DNA of 64,000 bases from Chitinophaga pinensis DSM 2588 (GCF_000024005.1 NC_013132.1:2288001-2352000); one strand, 5' to 3'. Shown: positions 45,365 through 54,659, counted from the first letter of the stretch. A program made the numbers and translations. Notes: generated from the sequence alone by a model not told the origin.

Positions 45365-46435
45365 TTACTCTTCTAATGGTCGGGCGCTCACATAGCGTCT
45401 CCATTTCTCAAGAACGGCTTTAAAATCATCAGGTAACGGACTTTCAAAATGGATAGGTTTGCGTGTACGCGGGTGTATGAAACCAAGTGTCTGCGCATGC
45501 AGGGCATGGCGTGGCATGATTTCGAAACAGTTTTCCACAAATTGTTTGTATTTGGCGAATACGGTGCCTTTCAGAATACGGTCACCGTTATAAGTGTCAT
45601 CATTGAACAGGGAGTGACCTATGTGCTGCATATGTACCCTGATCTGGTGGGTACGGCCTGTTTCCAGGCGGCATTCGATCAATGTCACGTAGTTAAAACG
45701 TTCCAGCACTTTATAGTGGGTGATCGCTTCTTTACCATATTCTCCCTCAGGATAGGCGTCCATGATCTTACGGAATCGCTGGTGACGGCCAACGTGCGCT
45801 TCAATCGTTCCTTCATCTTCCTCAAAATCACCCCATACGAGGGCCAGGTAACGGCGTTGTACGGTATGGTCGAAGAACTGCTTCGCCAGGTCGTTCATGG
45901 CTTTCTCAGATTTGGCGACAACCAGTAATCCACTGGTATTCTTATCGATACGGTGTACCAGTCCGAAACGGGGAATGCTCGGTTCCGGCGCTGGAGTTGT
46001 TGTATGATCACCCAGGTACCAGGCCAGGCCGTTTACCAGGGTACCGGTATAGTTTCCACAGCCAGGGTGTACCACCATGCCGGGTAACTTGTTGATGATC
46101 ATTAAGTCTTCATCCTCATATATGATATTCAGCGGCAGTTCCTCCGGTATCACCTGCGTGTTTTCCGGATTCTTGTTGGAATACACCACGATACGATCGT
46201 GTGCCTTTACTTTATAGTTGGATTTAACTGGTTTGTCGTTGACGATGACCATGCCGTTATCACATGCCTGCTGAATTTTGTTACGGGTAGCACCTTCTAC
46301 CCGGTTCATCAGGAACTTATCCACACGCAGTGGCTCCTGACCCTTGTCAGCTATAATATTCACCCGCTCGTACAGCTCCTCGCTGCCTTCGCCGTTCTCC
46401 AGTTCATCGTCAATTTCAATCAGTTCTTCCGCCAT
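45365..46435 (-). CDS. rluD: RluA/RluD-family 23S rRNA pseudouridine synthase
   Basis: 356 residues. An N-terminal S4 RNA-binding domain (about 30-90, RVDKFLMNRVEGATRNKIQQ) is followed by the synthase domain with the catalytic Asp in HRIDKNTSGLLVVAKS and the motifs RRYLALVWG and RLETGRTHQIRVHM. It converts specific uridines in rRNA to pseudouridine. RluD is the likely orthologue given the S4 domain, but RluA-family members are hard to tell apart. An acidic N-terminal stretch (EEDELEN-like) is an addition. It has a clear promoter box at 46454. Confidence 0.9.
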   Translation of the reverse strand: MAEELIEIDDELENGEGSEELYERVNIIADKGQEPLRVDKFLMNRVEGATRNKIQQACDNGMVIVNDKPVKSNYKVKAHDRIVVYSNKNPENTQVIPEELPLNIIYEDEDLMIINKLPGMVVHPGCGNYTGTLVNGLAWYLGDHTTTPAPEPSIPRFGLVHRIDKNTSGLLVVAKSEKAMNDLAKQFFDHTVQRRYLALVWGDFEEDEGTIEAHVGRHQRFRKIMDAYPEGEYGKEAITHYKVLERFNYVTLIECRLETGRTHQIRVHMQHIGHSLFNDDTYNGDRILKGTVFAKYKQFVENCFEIMPRHALHAQTLGFIHPRTRKPIHFESPLPDDFKAVLEKWRRYVSARPLEE

Positions 46436-46453
46436 GAGGATTCAAAATTTTGG

Positions 46454-46461
46454 CAAAGGTA
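46454..46461 (-). promoter_or_regulatory. -7 promoter box of rluD
   Basis: The minus strand reads TACCTTTG, an exact TAnnTTTG match, 18 bases upstream of the rluD ATG. Confidence 0.6.
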
Positions 46462-46770
46462 CGAATAACCGGGCGCAAGTCCACAGTTTGGGTAAGCTTT
46501 GCTTAGGAGTCCCCTGGGAAATACCAGGGGAATATGCTTAGGTGATATTCATTTTCAGGGAGTAATACATAATATTGAACTGGCAATTTAACGGTTGCTG
46601 ATAGTTCGCCAGGCATGATACCGGTATAAAAAAGGGATGTTGTATGAGGTAAAGCATAAATACTCCCTGTATACTCCGTGTATAGTGCATGTCAAAGCTA
46701 TATTTTGGCTAAATAGGGGGCATTTAGGACAGGTTCCATTCAAAATATCAGCTTTGCTCCGGTTCTTGAC
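46462..46770. other. Intergenic region upstream of rluD
   Basis: Part of a 517-base divergent gap between rluD and lipB. No gene. A small hairpin CCCCTGG-gaaata-CCAGGGG (46511-46530) is flanked by direct repeats of TGCTTAGG (about 46499 and 46535). Two further near-direct repeats of CTCC-TGTATA occur around 46665-46685. None has an assignable role. Confidence 0.35.
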
Positions 46771-46841
46771 TATAGTTATACTATACATATCCTACGTTAG
46801 TCTTACGTCTTTTTCGGCTAGCTTTAACGTAGCATAACTAT
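46771..46841. repeat. Dispersed inverted-repeat element, copy 2
   Basis: TATAGT-TAT-ACTATA (46771-46785), followed by C-ATATC-CTACGTTA to 46799, matches 25 of 29 positions of the left arm of copy 1 (2823-2851). The right half (46825-46841) holds reverse complements of the outer and inner blocks but lacks the middle ten bases, so this copy is partly eroded. Confidence 0.65.
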
Positions 46842-46934
46842 GGGATGACTCATAAACAGCAATAACTAAACATCGTTAGATGTATTCTTCCGGACTGTGG
46901 TACTCCTGATAGATCACAGCAAGCGGTAATTCCG

Positions 46935-46942
46935 TATTTTTG
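46935..46942 (+). promoter_or_regulatory. -7 promoter box of lipB
   Basis: TATTTTTG matches TAnnTTTG exactly and ends 10 bases before the lipB ATG. A -33 element is not obvious. Confidence 0.55.
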
Positions 46943-46952
46943 TACCCGCAAT

Positions 46953-47669
46953 ATGAACAAGAAGATCCATACGAACGACCTGGGAATCATTGATTATCAG
47001 AAGGCCTGGGATTATCAGGAGCAGCTTTTACAGCAAAATGTACGCATCAAGCAGGCATTGGCAAAAGGAGAGCAGCTGCCGGGGCAGGCACAGGAAACAA
47101 CCAATTTCCTGTTATTCTGTGGTCATCCGCATATCTATACCCTCGGTAAGAGTGGACACATGGAAAATCTGTTGCTGGACAGTCAGCAGCTGGAAGATAA
47201 AGGCATCACTTTTTCAAGCACGAACCGCGGTGGTGATATCACCTATCACGGACCTGGTCAGGTAGTAGGATATCCCATCCTGGACCTGGAGAATTTCTTC
47301 ACAGATATAGGGAAATACCTGCGTAACCTGGAAGAGGTGATCATCCTCACCCTGGCCGATTATTGTATCAAAGGAGACCGCTCTCCGGGAGAAACCGGCG
47401 TATGGCTGGACCCGCAGGATCCTCTCCGTGCCCGTAAGATCTGTGCGATGGGAGTACGTTGCAGCCGTTGGGTGACCATGCATGGTTTCGCCCTGAATGT
47501 AAATACCAACCTGGACTATTTCGGGAATATCGTGCCTTGTGGCATTGTTGATAAGAAGGTCGCCTCCATGCACGAAGAGCTGGGTAGGGAAGTATCTGAG
47601 GCAGAGGTGAAAAGCAGGATCGCGCAACATTTTGCTACCGTATTCGGGGCGGAAATAATTATGGACTAA
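46953..47669 (+). CDS. lipB: Octanoyltransferase LipB
   Basis: 238 residues. The enzyme moves octanoyl groups from acyl carrier protein to lipoyl domains, the first step of protein lipoylation. Key motifs are FLLFCGHPHIYTLGKSGH, NRGGDITYHGPGQVVGYP, and VPCGIVDKKVASM with the catalytic Cys and Lys. An insertion around 145-155 (RSPGETGVWLDPQDPLRARK) corresponds to the GVW segment of the family. lipA is not adjacent. It is followed by a large bidirectional terminator. Confidence 0.96.
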   Translation: MNKKIHTNDLGIIDYQKAWDYQEQLLQQNVRIKQALAKGEQLPGQAQETTNFLLFCGHPHIYTLGKSGHMENLLLDSQQLEDKGITFSSTNRGGDITYHGPGQVVGYPILDLENFFTDIGKYLRNLEEVIILTLADYCIKGDRSPGETGVWLDPQDPLRARKICAMGVRCSRWVTMHGFALNVNTNLDYFGNIVPCGIVDKKVASMHEELGREVSEAEVKSRIAQHFATVFGAEIIMD

Positions 47670-47680
47670 ATACAAAGTAG

Positions 47681-47744
47681 CGTTTATACAAGGGAAAAGG
47701 CCCTTTCATCTATGATGGAAGGGCCTTTTCCCTTTGTATAAACG
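47681..47744. terminator. Bidirectional terminator with about 30-bp stem
   Basis: The arms 47681-47710 and 47714-47744 pair with one mismatch and one bulge around a TAT loop. It lies between convergent lipB and the next minus-strand gene. Confidence 0.85.
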
Positions 47745-47753
47745 TGTTAATTG

Positions 47754-48518
47754 TTAGTTTCGGTAAGTTAACGGGATATAGAGATTCCATTTCTCATACG
47801 CTTTCCCTTCCTGGTAGATTTCGAAGTTGAACCAGCCTGCGTGTAAGAAAATGGCTTTTTCCAGTATCAGGAAAGGCTCTTTTATCTGTGGGATCTCAAA
47901 AAGGAAGGAACCATCCGGTTCGAAGAACTTCACACTGTATTTTTTATCCGGCGCATCCGGCAGCTTGATATTCACGTTGCCATCTGCAGTGGTATAAATA
48001 TAGTTGGAAGGATGCCACACAATCTTTTCCTCTTTCACCACCTTCTCTTTGGCCGTCGTAGGATTAGTGCCTGTATTGATACCCGCTTCTTTCGCAGCAG
48101 CAATGGCCTCCTTTACATCTGACAACTGTAGCTTCTTGGTAGCGTCGATGGTACTGTCCGGTACCGCCAGCACAATTTTGGAGTGCAGGTAGCGTCCGTT
48201 ATTAAATTGGATAAAGAGACGATAGTAGTTAGACCCCGGCAGCGGTTTGACGTCATTATAGCTGTTCCTGAAATCATTCGGGTTATTCACCAGTCCGATC
48301 GTACTGAAGTTCAGCACGCTATCCAGGGAGCGCTGTACACCGATAAATTTTACATCCCGGAAACCGGAGATAAATTCCAGTGAGATCTTGCCCGTCTTGA
48401 TGAGGGCTGAGAAATCAGGTAATACCGGAGGTGTATTAGGTTGGGTCTGTGCCTTAACTGAAAATACTAATGCCGTAAATATGACTGCTAATAAAATAAG
48501 ACGCGACAACTGCTTCAT
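47754..48518 (-). CDS. Secreted protein of unknown function
   Basis: 254 residues from MKQLSRLILLAVIFTALVF; an upstream ATG at 48545 would put nine residues before the signal peptide. The segment after the signal (VQRSLDSVLNFSTIGLVNNP ... PGSNYYRLFIQF) resembles fibronectin-III-like modules common in exported Bacteroidota proteins. The C-terminal half has HPSNYIYTTADGNVNIKLPD and FLILEKAIFLHAGWFNFEIY, which I cannot assign. No enzyme motif is seen. It is not obviously in an operon. A promoter box lies about 80 bases upstream. Confidence 0.75.
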   Translation of the reverse strand: MKQLSRLILLAVIFTALVFSVKAQTQPNTPPVLPDFSALIKTGKISLEFISGFRDVKFIGVQRSLDSVLNFSTIGLVNNPNDFRNSYNDVKPLPGSNYYRLFIQFNNGRYLHSKIVLAVPDSTIDATKKLQLSDVKEAIAAAKEAGINTGTNPTTAKEKVVKEEKIVWHPSNYIYTTADGNVNIKLPDAPDKKYSVKFFEPDGSFLFEIPQIKEPFLILEKAIFLHAGWFNFEIYQEGKAYEKWNLYIPLTYRN

Positions 48519-48597
48519 AAATGCTAATTCCTGTACTGTATCCATGTCTCCGGAGTCTTTGCTTACACAAGAACGCCGGGTTTCCTCTTTAAGTTGG

Positions 48598-48605
48598 CAA
48601 AAATA
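48598..48605 (-). promoter_or_regulatory. -7 promoter box upstream of the 47754 gene
   Basis: The minus strand reads TATTTTTG, an exact TAnnTTTG match, about 80 bases before the chosen start. Confidence 0.5.
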
Positions 48606-48715
48606 ATAAAATGATAGACCTGACTGGTATCAAATACCGTTAAAAAAATCCAAACAAAGGTAGCATGACTGTCCTGTGCCTGGAATAGTTATTACCGTAA
48701 ATATAAACAAATCTG

Positions 48716-49630
48716 CTATATGGCGTTTCCCTGCAATCCGCCGGTGTGGATAAGTAACACCTTACTGCCATCAGCATATCTGCCATCCAGTACATCCTGA
48801 CGGAAGCCCATCAGTAGCTTGGCAGTATAGACCATGTCCAGTTCAATACCGGTTTCAGTATGAAAGTCAGCCATGAACGTCTTTAAGGCGGGTGTCACTT
48901 TCGCATAGCCTCCGCCATGATGTTCATGGAGCAGTTCCCAGTGAGGAACTGGAGCGGGGTGTAGCAGTGCCTGTATTTCCTCCTGTAGGTAGGCGGCCCC
49001 TTTTAATACGGCGTAACCAAAAACAGTCTGCTGCGGTGCTGCACTGTTGATAATACCGGCTAATGTCGTACCGGTGCCAACCGCACAGGCAATGTGACTA
49101 AAGTATGCAGCAGCTGTTGCCGGAGAAATAACACCTTTATCAACGGTAGTCAACTGCTTTACAGCAAGTGGCAGGATCTCTTCACAACCCTTTGCGCCCA
49201 GGGCATTACTACCTCCTTCCGGTACGATCCAGGCATCCGGATACAGTGCGGCCCAGTCCGTTTTCGCTTTGAGCCGATAAGCTTCCCGGCTGATGAACAC
49301 CAGCTCCATGCCGCGGGCAGCTGCTTCCTGCAAGGTATGACTTAATACAGGCGCGCTTTCTCCTCTGATAATACCGGTGCAGGAAATACCTGCCAGCTGA
49401 CAGGCAGCGGCCGTAGCGGCAATGTGATTGGAATAAGCGCCTCCGAAAGTGACAATACGATTTTTGCCTTCCCTGATGGCTGCTTCCAGGTTATACCTGA
49501 GTTTGAACCATTTGTTACCCGATACTTCCGGATGCAGCAGATCCAGCCGTAATACAGCGGCGCGGATAGCGGAAGGTAACCAGGATGGTGTGATAAACTG
49601 CAGTTGTATATTGTCGTAATCGAATTGCAT
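48716..49630 (-). CDS. PLP-dependent ACC deaminase / D-cysteine desulfhydrase family protein
   Basis: 304 residues from MQFDYDNIQLQF; a longer frame to 49687 adds residues not expected for the family. The pyridoxal phosphate Lys is in HPEVSGNKWFKLRYNL, with GGAYSNHIAATAAA, VPEGGSNALGAKGCEEI and AVGTGTTLAGI forming the cofactor pocket. Family members deaminate 1-aminocyclopropane-1-carboxylate or release sulfide from D-cysteine. The sequence does not settle which. It lies downstream of the hexosaminidase gene but behind a terminator-like hairpin. Confidence 0.88.
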   Translation of the reverse strand: MQFDYDNIQLQFITPSWLPSAIRAAVLRLDLLHPEVSGNKWFKLRYNLEAAIREGKNRIVTFGGAYSNHIAATAAACQLAGISCTGIIRGESAPVLSHTLQEAAARGMELVFISREAYRLKAKTDWAALYPDAWIVPEGGSNALGAKGCEEILPLAVKQLTTVDKGVISPATAAAYFSHIACAVGTGTTLAGIINSAAPQQTVFGYAVLKGAAYLQEEIQALLHPAPVPHWELLHEHHGGGYAKVTPALKTFMADFHTETGIELDMVYTAKLLMGFRQDVLDGRYADGSKVLLIHTGGLQGNAI

Positions 49631-49660
49631 CGAGCGCAAAGTAACGACATTGAGGGGTAT

Positions 49661-49694
49661 ATATAAAACGGGTGCGCCTGACGACACACCCGTT
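49661..49694 (-). terminator. Intrinsic terminator of the hexosaminidase gene
   Basis: On the minus strand AACGGGTG (49687-49694) pairs with CACCCGTT (49667-49674), followed by a short T/A-rich tail. It lies 23 bases past the stop. Confidence 0.6.
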
Positions 49695-49716
49695 ACAAAA
49701 CGATATGAACAGTTGA

Positions 49717-52038
49717 TTACTGACCGGTGAAAAATATATCTGCCGGATTCAGTTTCTCCCTGTCTCTGTATATACCTGCATTCAGCCAGGCACCGGTACC
49801 GGTATTAAAGTATTGTACCCTGATGCGATGGAGTCCTTTGCGTAAAGGCACAAAGCCGTTACGGTCCTGCAGGTCATGCTGACCATCATTATCCACCACT
49901 ACCTGATCGTCGATATAAAATACAGCGCCATCGTCGCTGTTCAGATGGAAATCATAGAGATCATCCGCAGGAATCTTTACCAGTCCCGTAAAAGTAACAC
50001 CATACTCTTTTACTGATAAGGGACGGACATCTACTGCTGGCAGTATACCGCTGCTGTCGCCTTTTTCAGGCAATTGCTTTGCATTGGCAGGTACTGTTTT
50101 TACCAGGGAGAAACGCACGCCTTTTGCGCCCTGTTTTGTGGCAACAGCAGGTAGAAATGCTTTTCTTACATAGGAAGCGCTGTACAGCGGACTCACACGT
50201 CCCGTAGGTAGTACCACGATACAATTTAACTGTGCCGTACTATTTTCAGGAACGTTGATAGTGATAGGCTGTGTATAAGGTTTGCTGCGCAATCCGGGTT
50301 GTGTACCGTCAGTCGTATAATAGATCATACCCCCTTTTACCGGTGTCTTCAGTGTGACGCTCACTGTTGGTGTTGTCACCACTTTACTTTCCAGTCCGAT
50401 AGGTTCCGGTATACGGAAATTAATACCGGCATAACTCATGCGGGAAAGCTCCAGTGGCAGCTTACGCAGGAAACGGTCATAATTCTTTTTACCAGGTTGT
50501 GCCCAGGCTATTTCAGATAAAGCCAGTGCACGTGGCCACAGCATATAATCCAGCATCTGCTGATCGGGAATAAACTCTGTCCATATATTGCCTTGCACAC
50601 CTTTTATATAACGTTGTTCCGTTCGCGTTAGTGATGGAGGTAAAGGCTCATAATTATATACCGTTTTCAATGGCAGATAAGCAGCCGCATTCAGTGGTTC
50701 TGTAGAAGGTTGTCCTTGTGTATAGTCAAAATAGAGATAAGTATTAGGTGTCATGATGACATTGTGTTGCTGCTTTGCAGCTGCGATGCCACCTTCTTCT
50801 CCGCGCCAGCTCATAACGGTGGCATTGGCTGCCAGTCCGCCTTCCAGTATTTCATCCCATCCGATAATAGAACGTCCTTTACTATTGACAAACTTCTCCA
50901 TACGCTGAATGAAATAACTCTGTAATGCGTGTTCGTCTTTCAGTCCCAGTCTGCGGATCATGCGCTGTACTTCTGCAGATTCTTTCCATCTGTCTTTCAG
51001 ACATTCATCTCCGCCAATGTGGATAAACTGGCTGGGGAAGAGGTCTATCACTTCAGTCAATACATCCTGCAGGAAGGTAAACACGGAGTCATTCACAGGA
51101 TTCAGTACATCTTTGGAAATGCCCCAGGTGGTGCGTACTTCATAAGGTCCTTTGGTATTACCGAAAGAGGGGTAAGCGGTGAGTACAGCCTGCGAGTGCC
51201 CAGGCATCTCTATTTCAGGAATGATCGTGATATTTCTTTCTGCTGCATATTTTACAATATCGCGTACTTCATCCTGTGTATAATAACCACCATAAGGTTT
51301 ACCATCATAAGTAGTACTACGGCGATGATGTCCGACGATGGTCTCTTTCCTGGTGGAAGCAATCTCTTGCAGACGTGGATATTTCTTGATCTCGATACGC
51401 CATCCCTGGTCGTCGGTAAGGTGCCAGTGGAAGCGGTTGAATTTATAAAGTACCATCATATCGATAAACTCTTTGATGGCAGCAGGAGGGAAGAAGTGAC
51501 GGCTCACGTCCAGCATCATACCACGATAAGCAAAACGTGGGTAGTCCTGGATCTTTACGCCGGGCAGATGAAGACTGCCGTTATAAGGTGTTTGTCTGAC
51601 AGTGTCAGTCGCAGGTTTGATATTTTTATTAACAGGAAACAGTTGTATTAACGTTTGCAGACCGTAAAACAGTCCGGCTGCATCTCCCTGCAGATAGACC
51701 CGGCCGGTATTTACTTCGAGGATATATCCTTCCGCTTTACCACTGCGTGTCTCCACAATTTTGATAATGGAATTGGATGCTTGTCCGGATGCGGTTGCAG
51801 GACTGGCAGGGAGCTTGAAGTTATAATTACGTTGCAGGTAATCATTCAGGAATGCCGCTGTTTTTTCAGCGCCTTTGCCACTGTATTGAATGGCTGCCTG
51901 ATCGTTTACAACAAAGCTGCCGGGCATAGGATTGAGCAGTAGTGGCTCAGGGATAATGGTGATGTCGCCGGTTTTCAGCTGTGCTGTACCAGATAGGTAA
52001 CAGCAGATGGCGAGCATCGACAGGAATAATGTTTTCAT
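49717..52038 (-). CDS. GH20 beta-N-acetylhexosaminidase with C-terminal PA14-like domain
   Basis: 773 residues from MKTLFLSMLAICCYLSGTAQ, a signal peptide; further upstream ATGs are possible but add nothing. An N-terminal GH20b-like domain (about 25-165) precedes the catalytic barrel (about 167-510), with HWHLTDDQGWRIEI and the catalytic pair D344-E345 in HIGGDECLKDRW. Then follow a chitobiase-type C-terminal domain (YYTTDGTQPGLRSKPY) and a PA14-like beta domain (DLYDFHLNSDDGAVFYIDDQ) that may bind sugars. It removes terminal GlcNAc or GalNAc. It lies next to a fucosidase, which suggests attack on fucosylated glycans or chitin-derived sugars. Confidence 0.95.
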   Translation of the reverse strand: MKTLFLSMLAICCYLSGTAQLKTGDITIIPEPLLLNPMPGSFVVNDQAAIQYSGKGAEKTAAFLNDYLQRNYNFKLPASPATASGQASNSIIKIVETRSGKAEGYILEVNTGRVYLQGDAAGLFYGLQTLIQLFPVNKNIKPATDTVRQTPYNGSLHLPGVKIQDYPRFAYRGMMLDVSRHFFPPAAIKEFIDMMVLYKFNRFHWHLTDDQGWRIEIKKYPRLQEIASTRKETIVGHHRRSTTYDGKPYGGYYTQDEVRDIVKYAAERNITIIPEIEMPGHSQAVLTAYPSFGNTKGPYEVRTTWGISKDVLNPVNDSVFTFLQDVLTEVIDLFPSQFIHIGGDECLKDRWKESAEVQRMIRRLGLKDEHALQSYFIQRMEKFVNSKGRSIIGWDEILEGGLAANATVMSWRGEEGGIAAAKQQHNVIMTPNTYLYFDYTQGQPSTEPLNAAAYLPLKTVYNYEPLPPSLTRTEQRYIKGVQGNIWTEFIPDQQMLDYMLWPRALALSEIAWAQPGKKNYDRFLRKLPLELSRMSYAGINFRIPEPIGLESKVVTTPTVSVTLKTPVKGGMIYYTTDGTQPGLRSKPYTQPITINVPENSTAQLNCIVVLPTGRVSPLYSASYVRKAFLPAVATKQGAKGVRFSLVKTVPANAKQLPEKGDSSGILPAVDVRPLSVKEYGVTFTGLVKIPADDLYDFHLNSDDGAVFYIDDQVVVDNDGQHDLQDRNGFVPLRKGLHRIRVQYFNTGTGAWLNAGIYRDREKLNPADIFFTGQ

Positions 52039-52109
52039 ATGCATCATGTTGGTATGGTTATTTACTGGCCGTTCCAAGTCATTGTCCATCTCCTCGTTTA
52101 CTATATAGG

Positions 52110-52142
52110 ATCAGCAGTCCGCCTGCCGGCGGGACTGCTGAT
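52110..52142. repeat. Hairpin between fucosidase and hexosaminidase genes
   Basis: ATCAGCAGTCC (52110-52120) and GGACTGCTGAT (52132-52142) pair perfectly. The T-tract lies only on the plus-strand side, so it is not a good terminator for the minus-strand fucosidase gene. It may stabilise mRNA ends. Confidence 0.5.
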
Positions 52143-52148
52143 ATTGTT

Positions 52149-53489
52149 TTATTCATTTGTCAGGAATCCGCCTTTACCACGGTACAGCTTTATCTTGCCG
52201 TCCAGTTCCAGCGCCAGTACAGTCATGTATTTATCCTGTACGTTGGCAGGTACGTCAATGTATACCAGTCCGGGTACAGCGCTCCAGGAGATCTTACCTA
52301 CCACCTTATGCGTCAGTTGCTGGCCATTGCCTGACACACTGATCTTTTTAATATTGTTCACCAGGCCTTTCACCATTACCTGACCGTTTACATTACCAGC
52401 CAGGAAGAGGTATAAGGTAGTGGAATCTTTTGATAAAGTGGTAGGACCATAAAAATGTCCTGCCGGAATTCCTGCTACCGTATTGAAAATAGCCGGCGCA
52501 TGTTTTTTATTCCATGCCCCTAACTCTTTGAGTACATTCACTTCTTCAGCAGGAATGGTGCCATCTTCGGCAGGGCCGATATCCAGCAGCATATTACCGC
52601 CATTGCTGACAGCATCTGCAAAGATGGTGATGACTTCATAAGGCGTCTTGAAATTGGTATCATCGGGGTGATAGCCCCAGTTATTGTTGATGGTCATGCA
52701 GAGCTCCCACCAGTTGTAATGTGGTCTGGATACGGGGAAGTTCTGTTCAGGCGTATCATAATCGCCGTATGCCTGTAAGCGGCCATTGATGATGGTATTC
52801 GGGTTATGGCCGGTCAGCATCTTTCTGATTTTCACGGCTTCCCATTCTTCCGCGCTATGTTCCCAGTCGCCATCAAACCACCAGAGGTCAGGATTGTACT
52901 GTTGCATGACTTCTTTCAGCTGTCCTTCATAGAAGTTCAGGAAGCGTTGCCAGCGGGCAGGGTCTTTCTTTGCGTCGTAGCGGCTGCTGTCTTTCAGGAA
53001 CTGCGGATAATCAGGATAACTCCAGTCGATCAGGGAGAAGTAGGCGCCGGCTTTGATACCCTGTTGGCGTAAGGCGTTATAGAGGGGCGTGAGTACATCC
53101 CGTTTGGCGGGTGTACTGTTGGCGATATCCAGTTTACTGAGCTTACTATCCCATAAAGCGACACCGTCGTGGTGTTTGGTGGTCATCACGGCATAGCGTG
53201 CACCAGATTCTTTGATCAGTGCGGCCCATTCTTCCGGGTGATAATTCTTTGCAGTGAAGCCTTTCAGCTGCTGCATATAATCTGTGTAGGAGATCTTCCT
53301 GTTATGGAAGGACCAGGATTCGTCTACTCCATTGACGGAATAGATACCCCAGTGAATGAAGATACCGAGTTTTGCATCTGCAAACCATTGCATTTTCTCA
53401 CGAATGGAATCAGCTGTTGTGTGTTGTTGTGCGTTGAGACTTTTAAGCATTGGTAGTACAAGGGCTACCGATAATAGGAAACGTTTCAT
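52149..53489 (-). CDS. GH29 alpha-L-fucosidase
   Basis: 446 residues from MKRFLLSVALVLPMLKSLNA (signal peptide); a longer frame to 53567 is rejected. The catalytic barrel begins WFADAKLGIFIHWGIYSVNG, with YAVMTTKHHDGVALWDS and the nucleophile Asp206 in LWWFDGDWEHS. A C-terminal beta-sandwich follows (KDSTTLYLFLAGNVNGQV). It releases terminal alpha-L-fucose from glycans outside the cytoplasm. It is transcribed ahead of the hexosaminidase gene in the same direction, with 110 bases between them. Confidence 0.95.
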   Translation of the reverse strand: MKRFLLSVALVLPMLKSLNAQQHTTADSIREKMQWFADAKLGIFIHWGIYSVNGVDESWSFHNRKISYTDYMQQLKGFTAKNYHPEEWAALIKESGARYAVMTTKHHDGVALWDSKLSKLDIANSTPAKRDVLTPLYNALRQQGIKAGAYFSLIDWSYPDYPQFLKDSSRYDAKKDPARWQRFLNFYEGQLKEVMQQYNPDLWWFDGDWEHSAEEWEAVKIRKMLTGHNPNTIINGRLQAYGDYDTPEQNFPVSRPHYNWWELCMTINNNWGYHPDDTNFKTPYEVITIFADAVSNGGNMLLDIGPAEDGTIPAEEVNVLKELGAWNKKHAPAIFNTVAGIPAGHFYGPTTLSKDSTTLYLFLAGNVNGQVMVKGLVNNIKKISVSGNGQQLTHKVVGKISWSAVPGLVYIDVPANVQDKYMTVLALELDGKIKLYRGKGGFLTNE

Positions 53490-53689
53490 TCTATATTCAC
53501 ATGTGTTTATTGTGTAATGTTTTATAATTCTGACAAATTGCCCCGGTTGGTACGGGATTTGTTGCATGATGGCCCATAGGCGTAACAGTTTGGTAACAAA
53601 AAGAAGCTGTGAAAATAGTTTTAATGATTAAATTTATCGCCAGGAAAATGTTCATCGAATACATGAAAACACAAAAAAACAATCTATAA

Positions 53690-54592
53690 ATGCAACCAAC
53701 TTTATTGATCCTTGCTGCCGGTATGGCTAGCCGATACGGTAGCTTAAAACAGATCCAGCAGTTTGGCCCCAGCGGTGAAACAATTGTTGATTACTCCATT
53801 TACGATGCTATCCGTGCTGGTTTCGGCAAGATAGTGTTCATTATCCGTAAGGATTTTGAAAAAGAATTTAAAGAAATATTTGAACCTAAACTGAAAGGTC
53901 GTGTAGAGACGGATTATGTATTTCAGGAAATGGATGCATTTACAGATGGCTATGCAACGCCGGCTGACCGTACCAAACCATGGGGTACAGCGCATGCTAT
54001 ATTGTGTGCAAAAGATGCTATCAACGAACCCTTTGCAGTGATCAATGCAGATGATTTTTATGGTCGTGACTCATTTGAGAAAGCGGCTGCTTTCCTGAAA
54101 GATGCTGCTAAACCGGATGTATACTGTGTGGTTGGTTATCAGTTAAGTAAAACGATCAGTGAGCATGGTTCCGTTTCCCGCGGCGTATGTGCTGCTGACA
54201 GCGAAAGCAACCTGGCTGCTATCAATGAAAGAACCAAGGTATATAAAGACGGAGAGCAGATCGTGTATGAAGATGCTGATGGCAGCAAACACGAACTCGC
54301 ACCGGATACCCCGGTTTCTATGAACTTCTGGGGTTTCCATCCTTCTGTATTTAAACTGAGCCAGGATCTGTTCAGAGACTTCCTGCAGCAGAATGGTGAT
54401 AAACCGAAGTCAGAGTTCTTCATTCCGATCGTTGTAGATCATTTCATTAAGAACAAAGTAGGTGTTGTAAATGTGATCCCAACAGGAGCGCAGTGGTTTG
54501 GTGTTACTTATAAAGAAGATGCTCCCGGTGTACAGGAAAGTCTCTCTGCCCTGGTAAAAAGTGGGGAATATCCAGACAACCTCTGGAAATAG
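53690..54592 (+). CDS. Sugar-phosphate nucleotidyltransferase family protein
   Basis: 300 residues. The N-terminal signature LLILAAGMASRYGSLKQIQQ is the nucleotide-binding loop of NDP-sugar pyrophosphorylases, and DDFYGRDSF holds the metal-binding Asp. GTAHAILCAKDAINEPFAVI and FWGFHPSVFKL are also family-like. The protein makes a nucleoside diphosphate-sugar from NTP and a sugar phosphate; the sugar cannot be named. It lies between the fucosidase (divergent) and the ilv leader, and does not appear part of either. Confidence 0.85.
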   Translation: MQPTLLILAAGMASRYGSLKQIQQFGPSGETIVDYSIYDAIRAGFGKIVFIIRKDFEKEFKEIFEPKLKGRVETDYVFQEMDAFTDGYATPADRTKPWGTAHAILCAKDAINEPFAVINADDFYGRDSFEKAAAFLKDAAKPDVYCVVGYQLSKTISEHGSVSRGVCAADSESNLAAINERTKVYKDGEQIVYEDADGSKHELAPDTPVSMNFWGFHPSVFKLSQDLFRDFLQQNGDKPKSEFFIPIVVDHFIKNKVGVVNVIPTGAQWFGVTYKEDAPGVQESLSALVKSGEYPDNLWK

Positions 54593-54659
54593 AACTGAAG
54601 AATTGTAATAATTTTGCTATTTGTATGGAATTTAGCTAAAGAATTGATGTTTTATTTCA

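Noticed and set aside
50929..51651. 240-codon plus-strand frame opposite the hexosaminidase
   Set aside because: It is antisense to the GH20 catalytic domain and has no recognisable features.
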